Origin: GYS-P2D sp964414425
GTDB taxonomy: Bacteria; Bacteroidota; Bacteroidia; Chitinophagales; Saprospiraceae
Assembly: GCA_964414425.1 (NCBI GenBank)
Contig: CAYPWL010000030.1
Span: 1 to 43,992 of the forward strand
Direction: 5' to 3'
DNA: 43,992 bases
Shown here: positions 25,562 through 33,052 of the stretch, piece by piece
How the letters are laid out: every line of letters starts with the position of its first letter
Numbering within the stretch: the first letter of the stretch is position 1
Notes under the pieces: model-generated
What the model saw: only the letters and a program-made list of their open reading frames with translations
The model's database searches: none
What the model was told of the DNA's origin: nothing
Position numbers and translations under genes: made by a program

Positions 25562-26500
25562 TTAGCTTGTTGCCTTCTGATATATGTAGAATATCAGGGA
25601 AAGCAGAAGTATTCCTCCAAGCGTCATCCAGATATGCTTTCTATTCTGAGTAGGATCATGGACGTGCCCATGACCTATCTCAAAGCTCAATGTTGCCCAG
25701 TTAGACTCATGGGTTAAGCCTGGCTCATCAGATTGGGTCATATGTATAGTCCGTAGATAGTGGATGCCCTCTTCTTCTACCTTGTAAGATAGTATACCAT
25801 TGTCATCGGTCTCTAACTGTTTAGCTGCATGGTGATGATGGTCCTCATCGTCATGATCTTCAGTGTGGTCATGGCTGTGATGTTGGGGTGTGCCGATATA
25901 TACCAGTTGGTTAGGCAGTGGCTTGCCATCTCTCAGTAAGACAAATCGGATGTCGTAATCTACATCAACCTTATAGGGATTGTTGAGCGGGATAAATTCT
26001 ATAGGATATCCCAAATTAGTATTCCAATCGGTCGTCCATGCATCGCCTACCTGAAATATGGTTTTGACGTGCTTAGAGTATTTTTCGACAGCGGGCTCAT
26101 TGATGGCATCATTGTCTTTACGCCACTGCAACATATCAAGCACGCCATCATGCTCGAGATAATCATTAAAAGCCTGAGCCTCCATCTCTATATTTTTAGC
26201 ATAGGTAGATACACCAGCTACGTAGGTACCCTCATCTCCTGTCGTAAAGTGGAGTAGGGTAGCTTTATTTTCCTCAGTCCATGCGGTCGAATCCATCCGA
26301 GTCCGGGTGCCGTTGCCGACAATACTGACATCGATCATACGATTACGATCTATGACATTATCACTACGATCCCATGTCCCATTATAGAGAGCTATTATAG
26401 CCTCAGTATTCACAGAGAGATAGTAACCTCGGGGCTTGAGAAACATATCATGGCTACAGAGTACTATAGCAATTACGGCAAGAAGTAAAATTCGTCTCAC
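25562..26500 (-). CDS. DUF4198 family protein with His-rich loop and C-terminal membrane anchor
   Basis: A 312-residue protein. A signal peptide (MRRILLLAVIAIVLCSHDMFL) leads into a DUF4198 beta-sandwich; the HDMFLKP start and YDIRFVLLRDGKPLPNQLVY segment are typical of this family, which is found near metal uptake systems. Between the last strands lies a strongly His/Asp-rich loop (about 208-225, HHSHDHTEDHDDEDHHHHA) that should bind divalent metal such as zinc, nickel or copper. A single helix near the C-terminus (ILLLSLIFYIYQKAT) would anchor it in the inner membrane with the body in the periplasm. It is convergent with the modular secreted protein, with 12 bp between stops, and divergent from the next gene. 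A metal-sensing or buffering role is inferred, not shown. Confidence 0.8.
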   Translation of the reverse strand: MRRILLLAVIAIVLCSHDMFLKPRGYYLSVNTEAIIALYNGTWDRSDNVIDRNRMIDVSIVGNGTRTRMDSTAWTEENKATLLHFTTGDEGTYVAGVSTYAKNIEMEAQAFNDYLEHDGVLDMLQWRKDNDAINEPAVEKYSKHVKTIFQVGDAWTTDWNTNLGYPIEFIPLNNPYKVDVDYDIRFVLLRDGKPLPNQLVYIGTPQHHSHDHTEDHDDEDHHHHAAKQLETDDNGILSYKVEEEGIHYLRTIHMTQSDEPGLTHESNWATLSFEIGHGHVHDPTQNRKHIWMTLGGILLLSLIFYIYQKATS

Positions 26501-26754
26501 GTTCTGATCATTTTGTCACTAATATAGCTCCTAAAGCTCGGATTTTAAGCTGATTTGAGTTTTCTGAGATCCTATTAAATGAGAGGAGTAAAGCGGGCTG
26601 AAGTTTGTTTTATCCTTTAAAGTGTATTTGATCGTATGTGTTAATAGAGGATTATGGTCTCTCATATAACTGTTGATGTTAATATGCCGTTAATGCTATG
26701 ATCGTAAACATTAGTGCCTATTAAAAGGGCTAATTATGCACCGTAATAATACCA

Positions 26755-27990
26755 ATGCCCAGATTTCTACTTTTAACATTCTTGCTATTTTCCATATCCA
26801 GTATTACCGCTCAGAAAGTAGATGTTCCCAGCGTATTTGTGGACTGTCAGTCCAATGAATGTTTTGAGCAATTCCTTAAGCAAGAGGTAACCTACATCGA
26901 TTACGTCTTTGATCGGCAGGCGGCAGATGTACATATACTTGTCACAGATCAAAATGCGAGCGCAGGAGCTCGAGAGGTGCAGTGTGCATTTATCTATAGG
27001 GTAGATTTTGGGATTCCTGCCGATACGATCATCTATTTTCGAGAAGCGAATATCTCGGATTTAGAACGACAAAAACAGTTTGTTCAGACGGTGAAACGAG
27101 GTGTCTTACCGCTCCTGTTGCAATCAGACCTTGTTGATAAGATCAGCTATGAGGTGGATGCTCCTCGAGATTCTGTATCGTCAGACAGTATCGCTAAAGA
27201 CCCCTGGAACTATTGGTCATTTGAACTTGGCTTGAGCCTGAACGTCAGTGGAGAGTCGAGCTTTAATCAGCAGGGCTTCTTTACTAACATAGCCGCATCA
27301 CGCATAAGGAAGGAAACCAAAACCAATATCTGGACTTGGTACAATTATGATGAATCACAATTCACACTCTCCGATGGTGAGGTTGTCGAGAGTTTTAATA
27401 GAAGATTAGGAGCCTTTGTGAGACATGTATGGAGTATTGATGATCATTGGTCTTATGGTTTTACAGGATTTGGAGGGTCATCAACATTTGGCAATGTAGA
27501 CTTGGAGCTGTCGACCAGGGCAGCTGTAGAGTACAATATATATCCTTACAGTGATAATAGCACTCGACGATTTACAGTGCGATATTCTAATGGGGTGCGA
27601 CACAACAACTATACTGAGGTAACCATCTTTGATCGTCTCGAGGAGACTCGATGGCAACATGGAGTTGATATAGAGTTTAATCAGAATCAAGAATGGGGAA
27701 CCCTATCATTTGACGTAGAGTTCGATCAGTTCTTACATGATGCAAGTCTCTATAGTCTGTCCTTCAATCCCAATATCGAGCTCAACATAGTCAAAGGCTT
27801 GAGTTTAGAGTTTGGGGGATTCATCTCCTTCGTTAGTGATCGAATCAATATTGCCAAAGGAGACGTGTCCGATCAGGATATCATTCTTCAGAACAGACAG
27901 TTGGATACCAATTTCAGCTATTTCAGTTTCTTTGGATTTAATTATAGATTCGGCTCACAAAACAATAATATCGTTAACCCGAGATTTTAA
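26755..27990 (+). CDS. Putative outer-membrane beta-barrel protein with N-terminal periplasmic domain
   Basis: A 411-residue protein of no recognised named family. It has a signal peptide (MPRFLLLTFLLFSISSITAQ). Residues 25-130 form a small domain (VFVDCQSNECFEQFLKQEV, then DYVFDRQAADVHILVTDQ) that recurs in Bacteroidota proteins of unknown function. The rest alternates polar and aromatic residues in short strands (for example SYGFTGFGGSSTFGNVDLEL and FSYFSFFGFNYRFGSQ), consistent with an outer-membrane barrel of about ten strands. Two cysteines in DCQSNEC could form a disulfide. The preceding 254-bp gap is AT-rich, and a TTTG ... TATTTG pair near 26610-26635 could be its promoter. The Sua5 gene starts 7 bp after its stop, so the two may be co-transcribed. 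Confidence 0.7.
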   Translation: MPRFLLLTFLLFSISSITAQKVDVPSVFVDCQSNECFEQFLKQEVTYIDYVFDRQAADVHILVTDQNASAGAREVQCAFIYRVDFGIPADTIIYFREANISDLERQKQFVQTVKRGVLPLLLQSDLVDKISYEVDAPRDSVSSDSIAKDPWNYWSFELGLSLNVSGESSFNQQGFFTNIAASRIRKETKTNIWTWYNYDESQFTLSDGEVVESFNRRLGAFVRHVWSIDDHWSYGFTGFGGSSTFGNVDLELSTRAAVEYNIYPYSDNSTRRFTVRYSNGVRHNNYTEVTIFDRLEETRWQHGVDIEFNQNQEWGTLSFDVEFDQFLHDASLYSLSFNPNIELNIVKGLSLEFGGFISFVSDRINIAKGDVSDQDIILQNRQLDTNFSYFSFFGFNYRFGSQNNNIVNPRF

Positions 27991-27996
27991 TCCTCA

Positions 27997-28941
27997 GTGG
28001 CTCTCATAGGTACAGACATAGATAAGGCTATTGAACTACTCAATGCAGGCCAAGTAGTAGGTATGCCAACCGAGACAGTATATGGGCTTGCCGCCAATGC
28101 ACTCGATCCCAAGGCGGCTTCCCAGATATATGCAGTCAAGCAAAGACCTTCCTTTGATCCATTGATCATACATACATCTGATCTTGATCGAGTAGGGGAT
28201 TATGTACAAGGTATACCAGACGTGTTTCAAGAGATTATGACCGATCATATGCCCGGTCCATTAACGGTACTCTTGGAGAAGAAAAACATAGTCCCTGATC
28301 TGACTACCTCTGCATTAAGGCACGTCGCCGTACGCATACCGAGTCATCCGCTCACCCTGAGACTGCTGGCTAAGCTGGACTATCCTCTTGCTGCGCCAAG
28401 CGCAAATCCATTTGGGTATATCAGTCCAACATCGGCAGAGCATGTCTCTAATCAGTTAGGTGATAAGATTCCCTACATACTGGATGGAGGACTCTGTACC
28501 GTAGGATTAGAATCCACCATCATAGGCATGGTAGATGGGACCCCAATGATCTATCGCAAAGGTGGTATGTCAGTCGAGCAGATCAGGAGTTATATCCCTG
28601 ATATAGCAGTTAAGGCATACTCAACCAGTAATCCGGCTGCACCAGGTATGCTCAAGAGCCACTATGCGCCGACGATTCCGATCTCTATTGTTCATCAATA
28701 TAGCCAAGGTGCAGAACACACAGGCTTTATCACGTTTGGCGAACCTGTAAGCCTTGGGATAGGCAGTAAACAGTTAGAGCTCTCACCAAGCAGAGATTAT
28801 GCTGAAGCTGCGAGGAATCTATTCAGCTTTATGCGAGAGTTGGATCAATTGACGCTGACTCGTATCGAGGTCAAGTTGCTACCAGAACAAGATCTTGGCA
28901 TTGCCATTAATGACCGCTTGAGGAGAGCCACCGCCAAGTAG
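27997..28941 (+). CDS. L-threonylcarbamoyladenylate synthase (Sua5/TsaC/YrdC)
   Basis: A 314-residue protein, the long Sua5 type. Residues 1-190 are the YrdC domain, with PTETVYGLAANA, the ligand-binding KQRPSFDPL, MPGPLTVLL, VAVRIPSHP, SANPFGYISPT and GLESTIIGM. A linker and a C-terminal Sua5 domain (about 210-314, PGMLKSHYAPTIP) follow. It makes threonylcarbamoyl-AMP from threonine, bicarbonate and ATP for the t6A modification of ANN-decoding tRNAs, and is likely essential. The start is GTG at 27997; no earlier in-frame ATG lies between it and the stop of the previous gene, 7 bp away. The assignment is secure; which of the names Sua5 or TsaC is used is a matter of convention. Confidence 0.92.
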   Translation: MALIGTDIDKAIELLNAGQVVGMPTETVYGLAANALDPKAASQIYAVKQRPSFDPLIIHTSDLDRVGDYVQGIPDVFQEIMTDHMPGPLTVLLEKKNIVPDLTTSALRHVAVRIPSHPLTLRLLAKLDYPLAAPSANPFGYISPTSAEHVSNQLGDKIPYILDGGLCTVGLESTIIGMVDGTPMIYRKGGMSVEQIRSYIPDIAVKAYSTSNPAAPGMLKSHYAPTIPISIVHQYSQGAEHTGFITFGEPVSLGIGSKQLELSPSRDYAEAARNLFSFMRELDQLTLTRIEVKLLPEQDLGIAINDRLRRATAK

Positions 28942-29095
28942 TCTTTCTTTAAAAGAGGTGATGTTTAGTAAGCTTTCCAAGTTGAGTTACAAGCCACGGA
29001 GTATCTATCCGATTATAAACTGAACTGTTCCGTATCTATCCGTATAAAAGGATATATAAGGCTGATTTACAGTAGGTTATATAATTTAATTTAGA
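28942..29095. other. AT-rich noncoding stretch with a spaced direct repeat
   Basis: No gene is apparent. The 11-mer GTATCTATCCG occurs at 29001-29011 and again at 29032-29042, each followed by a TATAAA-like sequence. The second copy also starts a short inverted repeat (TATCC, 8-base spacer, GGATA). The stretch leads directly into the methyltransferase relic. Confidence 0.5.
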
Positions 29096-29311
29096 TGGTT
29101 TGGAAAATCTAAAGCAAAAAGAGAAGCATTCACTCCTACTGATGCTACCTTAGTCTATGATCCAGATAGAAGTGTCAATCCAGATAAATCTGAAAACATT
29201 ATAATCGAAGGAGAAAATCTATCTGTTCTGAAACTCCTAAGCAATGCTTACCGTGAGAAAATAAAGTGCATCTATATTGACCCAGTCCGAAAAGGGAAAG
29301 AAGGACTGTAG
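29096..29311 (+). pseudogene. Relic of a type III restriction-modification DNA methyltransferase (Mod)
   Basis: The frame beginning at 29096 reads WFGKSKAKREAFTPTDATL, then a DPDRSVN stretch, ENIIIEGENLSVLKLLSNAY and EKIKCIYIDP. This is the conserved block that precedes the DPPY catalytic motif in type III (beta-class) N6-adenine methyltransferases, where the expected continuation is IDPPYNTG. Here it continues VRKGKEGL and stops at 29309-29311. An in-frame TAA at 29087-29089 means there is no start codon or N-terminal part either. About 71 codons of an enzyme of roughly 600 residues remain, so it cannot be functional. No matching res gene is present. The fragment sits alone in a 477-bp gap between Sua5 and the metal operon. 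Confidence 0.75.
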
Positions 29312-29392
29312 ATCATTAACCAGTTGATCATAGTATTTAGTGACAACATCCGTTAGGATACAAATTCAGTCCAATTAACAAATGCTACAAAG

Positions 29393-29419
29393 TTGCATAA
29401 AATTTACATTTTTGTGCAA
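29393..29419. promoter_or_regulatory. 27-bp imperfect palindrome, candidate metalloregulator operator
   Basis: The arms TTGCA (29393-29397) and TGCAA (29415-29419) frame an AT-rich centre. Comparing the site with its own reverse complement, 10 of 13 half-site positions match. It reaches the first base of the ATG at 29419 of a metal-homeostasis operon, and a TACATTTTTG resembling a -7 element lies inside it. Fur/Zur-family operators are AT-rich palindromes of this general kind, so a zinc or related repressor is plausible. The regulator is not in the window. Confidence 0.45.
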
Positions 29420-29910
29420 TGAGAATGAATGCAGCGGGCGCAGTAAGGTTTAGTTCTTTGTTTTCTAAATGCTTTAGATCATCATTGCTAATAATGGTTG
29501 TCTGGATGTCCATCTCTATTAGTGGGAGTAGTCAGTTGGACCTATCCTGGGATATACTTGGTGATGTTAACTTTGAGGAACAGTATCTTGATGAGTCTGA
29601 TACCTATTGGCTGATACCAAGCTTTGGCGACTTCATAAAGCTTTATGAGCAACAGGATGTTATTGTAGAGGGTTATTTGATTGTGATTGACATAGATGAT
29701 AATTTTTTTGTCCTTTCAAAATTTCCTTATGCTGCTTGTTTTTTCTGTGGCGCAGCAGGGCCTGATTCCATCGTGGAGTTGGATTTAGATCAGAAACTAC
29801 GAGGTATACAGACGGATCAGAGAGTACGAGTCAAAGGCCGCCTACAATTAAACAAGTCAGATATAAATCACTTTAACTATATACTCTCACAAGCAACAGT
29901 GGTAGAATGA
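29419..29910 (+). CDS. Putative exported protein with CFFCG motif, first gene of metal operon
   Basis: A 163-residue protein of unknown function. A basic N-terminus followed by a hydrophobic stretch (SSLLIMVVWMSISISGSSQ) looks like a signal peptide. The mature part is a small beta-rich domain: VIVEGYLIVID, then KFPYAACFFCGAAGPDSIVE, then QRVRVKGRLQLNKSD. The CxxC-type CFFCG is a likely metal or thiol site. The layout of strand, CxxC, strand and final VKG strand recalls the DUF3299-like exported family, but I am not certain of that link. It overlaps the next gene by 4 bp, so coupling with the MerC and CobW genes is likely, and it probably serves zinc or related metal homeostasis. Start ATG 29419 or ATG 29425 are both possible. 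Confidence 0.72.
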   Translation: MRMNAAGAVRFSSLFSKCFRSSLLIMVVWMSISISGSSQLDLSWDILGDVNFEEQYLDESDTYWLIPSFGDFIKLYEQQDVIVEGYLIVIDIDDNFFVLSKFPYAACFFCGAAGPDSIVELDLDQKLRGIQTDQRVRVKGRLQLNKSDINHFNYILSQATVVE

Positions 29911-30341
29911 TAGGAGATTCAAATTTCAGGTCAATATCAATGTTTAATTCGGATTACTTGGGTGCGGCGGCAAGTAGCTTATGTATTATACATTGCCTAT
30001 TGACGCCTATGCTGTTTGTTGTCCAGGTAACGGGCTCATTAAGCTGCGCTGAGATCAGCCCTATCTGGTGGCGAGCCATAGATTATCTTTTTTTATTAGT
30101 CACCTTTGTGGCCATTCGTGCGACGACCAGATCGACTACATCGAGATGGATATCTCTTGGACTATACCTGTCTTGGACTATGCTCGCTCTTATCATTGCC
30201 AACGAATCTGCACACCTCTATCCTTTACCGCATATGGCTAAGTACATCCCAGCGATATTTCTGATATGTTTACATCTCTATAATCTGATGTACTGCCGAT
30301 GTGATGATGATGTAGCCACAGTAACTAATAACCCAGCATGA
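29907..30341 (+). CDS. MerC domain membrane protein
   Basis: A 144-residue inner-membrane protein with four predicted helices. The first helix carries AAASSLCIIHCLLTPML, the MerC-family signature with the paired Cys-x3-Cys (IHC) metal site. Further helices cover about 55-70, 82-100 and 112-130. A CRCDDD motif follows the last helix. MerC proteins were first known as mercury importers, but chromosomal Bacteroidota members lie next to CobW GTPases and are more likely zinc-related. Its start overlaps the upstream gene by 4 bp and its stop overlaps the CobW start by 4 bp, an arrangement of full translational coupling. No merA, merP or merR is present, which argues against a mercury-resistance operon. 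Confidence 0.85.
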   Translation: MIGDSNFRSISMFNSDYLGAAASSLCIIHCLLTPMLFVVQVTGSLSCAEISPIWWRAIDYLFLLVTFVAIRATTRSTTSRWISLGLYLSWTMLALIIANESAHLYPLPHMAKYIPAIFLICLHLYNLMYCRCDDDVATVTNNPA

Positions 30342-31339
30342 GTGATAAAACAACAAGACCTGTAACGATACTTACGGGATTTTTAGGAGCGGGCAAGACC
30401 ACGTTTCTCAACCATATGCTACAGCAGTATCCGGATCGGAATTATGCCATCATAGAAAATGAGTACGGCAAGGAAAGCATCGATAGTGAGTTAATACTCA
30501 GAGCAGAGGACGGCATCGTAGAATTGAACAATGGCTGCTTATGCTGTACGCTCAATGATAGTCTCTATGATATACTTAATACGCTATATGAGCGACGTGA
30601 TGAGTATGATGAAGTAATCATCGAGGCTACAGGAATAGCCGATCCGAGAGGGTTGGTAGCACCATTTCTGAGTAATTATAGTATCAAGAAGCAGTTTCCT
30701 TTCAACAGAATCATCTGTCTCGTAGATGCTGAGCAGGTCGAGGACCAACTAAGAACAACAGAAGAAGCCATACATCAGATCACATTCAGCGATGTCCTAT
30801 TAATCAATAAGATCGACTTGATCTCAACAGATCGAATCACTGAGCTGAAGCGATTGCTCAATAGATTGAATCCCATTGCAGAGATCATCACAGGATCTAA
30901 GGACGACTATCCATCAATCGAACAATCTGCACGCAATGCGGATTTGGATGAGGGCATATTCGACCATAGTAGTGGAGTAACTGATAACTCTCAGCCTATA
31001 GCTAAACCTCATGAACATCACCATCATGATCATACCGATGGGGTAGTATCGCATACATTGGTATTTGATAAGCCTTTTGACTATACCATACTCCATATGA
31101 GAGTATTGGGGTTTTTGACTTTTCAGGCAGAGGGTCTCTATCGTATGAAGGGGCTAATCTGGGTGAGTCACTCTGATCAACAGATGCTATTACAATCTGT
31201 AGGATCACGTCTATCCATCGATGACAAGAGGCCTTGGAAGGATGCCGAAATACGGCAGAGCAAAATAGTGGTGATTGGTAGAGGCTTTCAAAAAAAGAGC
31301 TTAGAAAAAATGTTTACTCAATGCCTCAAGAAAGTATAA
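30338..31339 (+). CDS. CobW/COG0523 family GTPase, putative zinc metallochaperone
   Basis: A 333-residue G3E GTPase. The Walker A motif GFLGAGKTT is near residue 14, the metal-binding CLCC motif in NNGCLCCTL is near 66-69, Walker B is in EVIIEATGIADP, and the guanine specificity motif is NKID. A His-rich stretch (HEHHHHDHTDG) lies between the GTPase domain and the CobW C-terminal domain, whose end is KIVVIGRGF. The CxCC and His tract are typical of zinc-binding ZNG1/YeiR/ZigA-like proteins rather than cobalamin CobW. It would load metal onto target enzymes when the metal is scarce. It is the third gene of the overlapping operon and is followed by a strong hairpin. Confidence 0.9.
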   Translation: MSDKTTRPVTILTGFLGAGKTTFLNHMLQQYPDRNYAIIENEYGKESIDSELILRAEDGIVELNNGCLCCTLNDSLYDILNTLYERRDEYDEVIIEATGIADPRGLVAPFLSNYSIKKQFPFNRIICLVDAEQVEDQLRTTEEAIHQITFSDVLLINKIDLISTDRITELKRLLNRLNPIAEIITGSKDDYPSIEQSARNADLDEGIFDHSSGVTDNSQPIAKPHEHHHHDHTDGVVSHTLVFDKPFDYTILHMRVLGFLTFQAEGLYRMKGLIWVSHSDQQMLLQSVGSRLSIDDKRPWKDAEIRQSKIVVIGRGFQKKSLEKMFTQCLKKV

Positions 31340-31340
31340 A

Positions 31341-31370
31341 AAAAGACGAGGCGCTTGGTTAGAGCGCCTC
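31341..31370 (-). terminator. Rho-independent terminator
   Basis: GAGGCGCT (31348-31355) and AGCGCCTC (31363-31370) form a perfect 8-bp GC-rich stem with a 7-base loop. On the minus strand the stem is followed after three bases by a run of seven T (31338-31344 complement), so it should end transcripts coming from the peptidase/murQ operon. It also lies directly after the CobW stop and may act in both directions. Confidence 0.6.
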
Positions 31371-31530
31371 TCTCGAGATTTGGTTAAAATCTGATTCGTT
31401 TCGTCATCTTACCTCGAGAATTAATATACTCGCAGGCTCGATTGTAGGTATACTTATTAGACCCTCAGAACTAATTTTTACCCTAAGTAAAATTTCTTAA
31501 TACTGTACTTCTGAAAAATACCCGACATAA
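31371..31530. other. Intergenic AT-rich spacer with small hairpins
   Basis: It contains two small inverted repeats, AGATTT/AAATCT (31376-31392) and TTTTAC/GTAAAA (near 31478-31494), but no coding frame. These may be part of the 3' end of the minus-strand operon. I see no promoter. Confidence 0.35.
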
Positions 31531-32193
31531 TCAATCCATAATCGTGGCTACGCAGCGATCTATTTCATCGGGATCAAGGTAATAGGTCTCTTTAGTTTTT
31601 TTATACTTATCCGTGAGGGCGTCATGATTGAGGACGAAATGGGACCAGTCTCTCAACTGATGACCAAACCCTTTTTTAATCACCAGATAGTCGATTGCTT
31701 TTTCGTAATGCTCCTGATTACGCTTTTTGAGATACCACAAGCCTGTCTTGACGATCTCCCAGTTGGTCTTGTAATGATAGTCGATAATATGGCTCAGCTC
31801 ATGAGCGATAATACCAATCTGCGCATTGAATGGGATATCCTCAAGTAATAGACCATTCTTATTGCGCTCAGTATTAACGAATACAAAATACTCTCGCTCG
31901 CCACCCAATACGGTCCAGATGTTTGGTCTGGCCTGCATGGTCATACTGATCGGCTGGAATCGCAGCGAGATGTTAGTGTCTTTAATCTCATGAAAATGAG
32001 AGCAGACATAACTGAACTGTTTAGCGAATTGCTCGGGTACATTCTTGATGAAGATTGATGACGGATCAGCGCTGACCTCATCAGGATCTATATGGTTGAT
32101 ATGATCGAAACTGATCAGATCAACATGGGACATGCATCGTTCGTAGATGTCTATATCTATCTCGTGTGAACTGTGATCGTGATGTGCGCCCAT
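31531..32193 (-). CDS. Putative HExxH metallopeptidase with His-rich N-terminus
   Basis: A 220-residue cytoplasmic-looking protein without signal peptide or membrane helix. The zinc motif HELSH lies in IGIIAHELSHIIDYHY near residue 131-140, and a downstream HYEKAIDYLVIKKGFG segment could give the third ligand in the gluzincin manner (ExxxD). The N-terminus is unusually rich in histidine (MGAHHDHSSHEIDID and later DHINHID). I do not recognise a named family. It starts 1 bp after the murQ stop, so it is almost certainly co-translated with it, which hints at a role in cell-wall or peptide turnover. An unprocessed His-rich head could bind metal to charge the site. A non-peptidase zinc protein is possible. 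Confidence 0.68.
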   Translation of the reverse strand: MGAHHDHSSHEIDIDIYERCMSHVDLISFDHINHIDPDEVSADPSSIFIKNVPEQFAKQFSYVCSHFHEIKDTNISLRFQPISMTMQARPNIWTVLGGEREYFVFVNTERNKNGLLLEDIPFNAQIGIIAHELSHIIDYHYKTNWEIVKTGLWYLKKRNQEHYEKAIDYLVIKKGFGHQLRDWSHFVLNHDALTDKYKKTKETYYLDPDEIDRCVATIMD

Positions 32194-32194
32194 C

Positions 32195-33001
32195 CTATGC
32201 GATATGATTTAGAGCTTCACGTACATTGCCATGCTTCAGTAAGAGTTCCTTGGCCTCGTCATACTCTAAAGTGCTTGCTGCTACGATCATCTTAGTACCT
32301 CGATCGACAAGTTTGTTATTACTTAACTGCATATCTACCATACGGTTGTCTTTGACCCTACCGAGCTTAATCATCACGGATGTCGTCAGCATATTGAGAA
32401 CGAGCTTTTGTGCAGTTCCGCTTTTCATACGGGTGCTACCAGTGACAAATTCTGGTCCTACAACTACCTCTATTGGATAGTCCGCTGCATCAGAAATAGG
32501 AGCATCTGGATTACAGGAAATAGATCCTGTGAGGATACCTTTCTTTCGGCAGTCTTGGAGTCCATGCAGAACATAAGGCGTACTCCCAGAAGCGGCGATA
32601 CCTACTACGATGTCGGCTTGATCCAAGTGATACTCTTGTAGATCTTTCCATGCTTGATGTGGATCGTCCTCGGCAAACTCTACAGCCTTGCGCATAGCAC
32701 CATCACCTCCAGCCATAAGCCCGATCACCCAGTCATGTGGCACCCCAAATGTCGGTGGACACTCAGAAGCATCTACGATACCTAATCTGCCGCTGGTTCC
32801 TGCACCAATATAGAACAGTCTGCCTCCATCTTTCATCTTGTCATATACGGCGTCAACCAGAGCTGATATAGCTGGTAGTTGTTCTTGTACTACTATTGCT
32901 ACTTTTTGATCCTCTTGATTGATATTGGACAGGAGTTCTGCCGTGGACATCTTATCAAGGTGTCGGTAGAGTGATGAGGATTCTGTGATTTTATTAGCCA
33001 T
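32195..33001 (-). CDS. murQ: N-acetylmuramic acid 6-phosphate etherase
   Basis: About 268 residues: an SIS-domain lyase that removes D-lactate from MurNAc 6-phosphate to yield GlcNAc 6-phosphate in cell-wall recycling. Seen are RLFYIGAGTSGRLGIVDASE with the catalytic Glu in DASECPPTFG, IAASGSTPYV, VVGPEFVTGSTRMKSGTAQK, and an ending LKHGNVREAL. I chose the ATG at 33001 (MANKITESSS); the in-frame ATG at 33031 adds ten Cys-containing residues of no similarity. The length is slightly under the 298 of the E. coli protein, with the C-terminal part shorter. It is cytoplasmic. It lies 51 bp after the amidase gene and 1 bp before the HExxH gene. Confidence 0.94.
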   Translation of the reverse strand: MANKITESSSLYRHLDKMSTAELLSNINQEDQKVAIVVQEQLPAISALVDAVYDKMKDGGRLFYIGAGTSGRLGIVDASECPPTFGVPHDWVIGLMAGGDGAMRKAVEFAEDDPHQAWKDLQEYHLDQADIVVGIAASGSTPYVLHGLQDCRKKGILTGSISCNPDAPISDAADYPIEVVVGPEFVTGSTRMKSGTAQKLVLNMLTTSVMIKLGRVKDNRMVDMQLSNNKLVDRGTKMIVAASTLEYDEAKELLLKHGNVREALNHIA

Positions 33002-33052
33002 AGATACACATTGTAGGCAGCTAACTGCCAATAGTCCTCAAATTTATAATAC

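Noticed and set aside
29907..30341. Mercury-resistance transporter
   Set aside because: MerC homology is real, but no merA, merR, merP or merT is present, and the partner is a CobW-type GTPase with a zinc-like motif.
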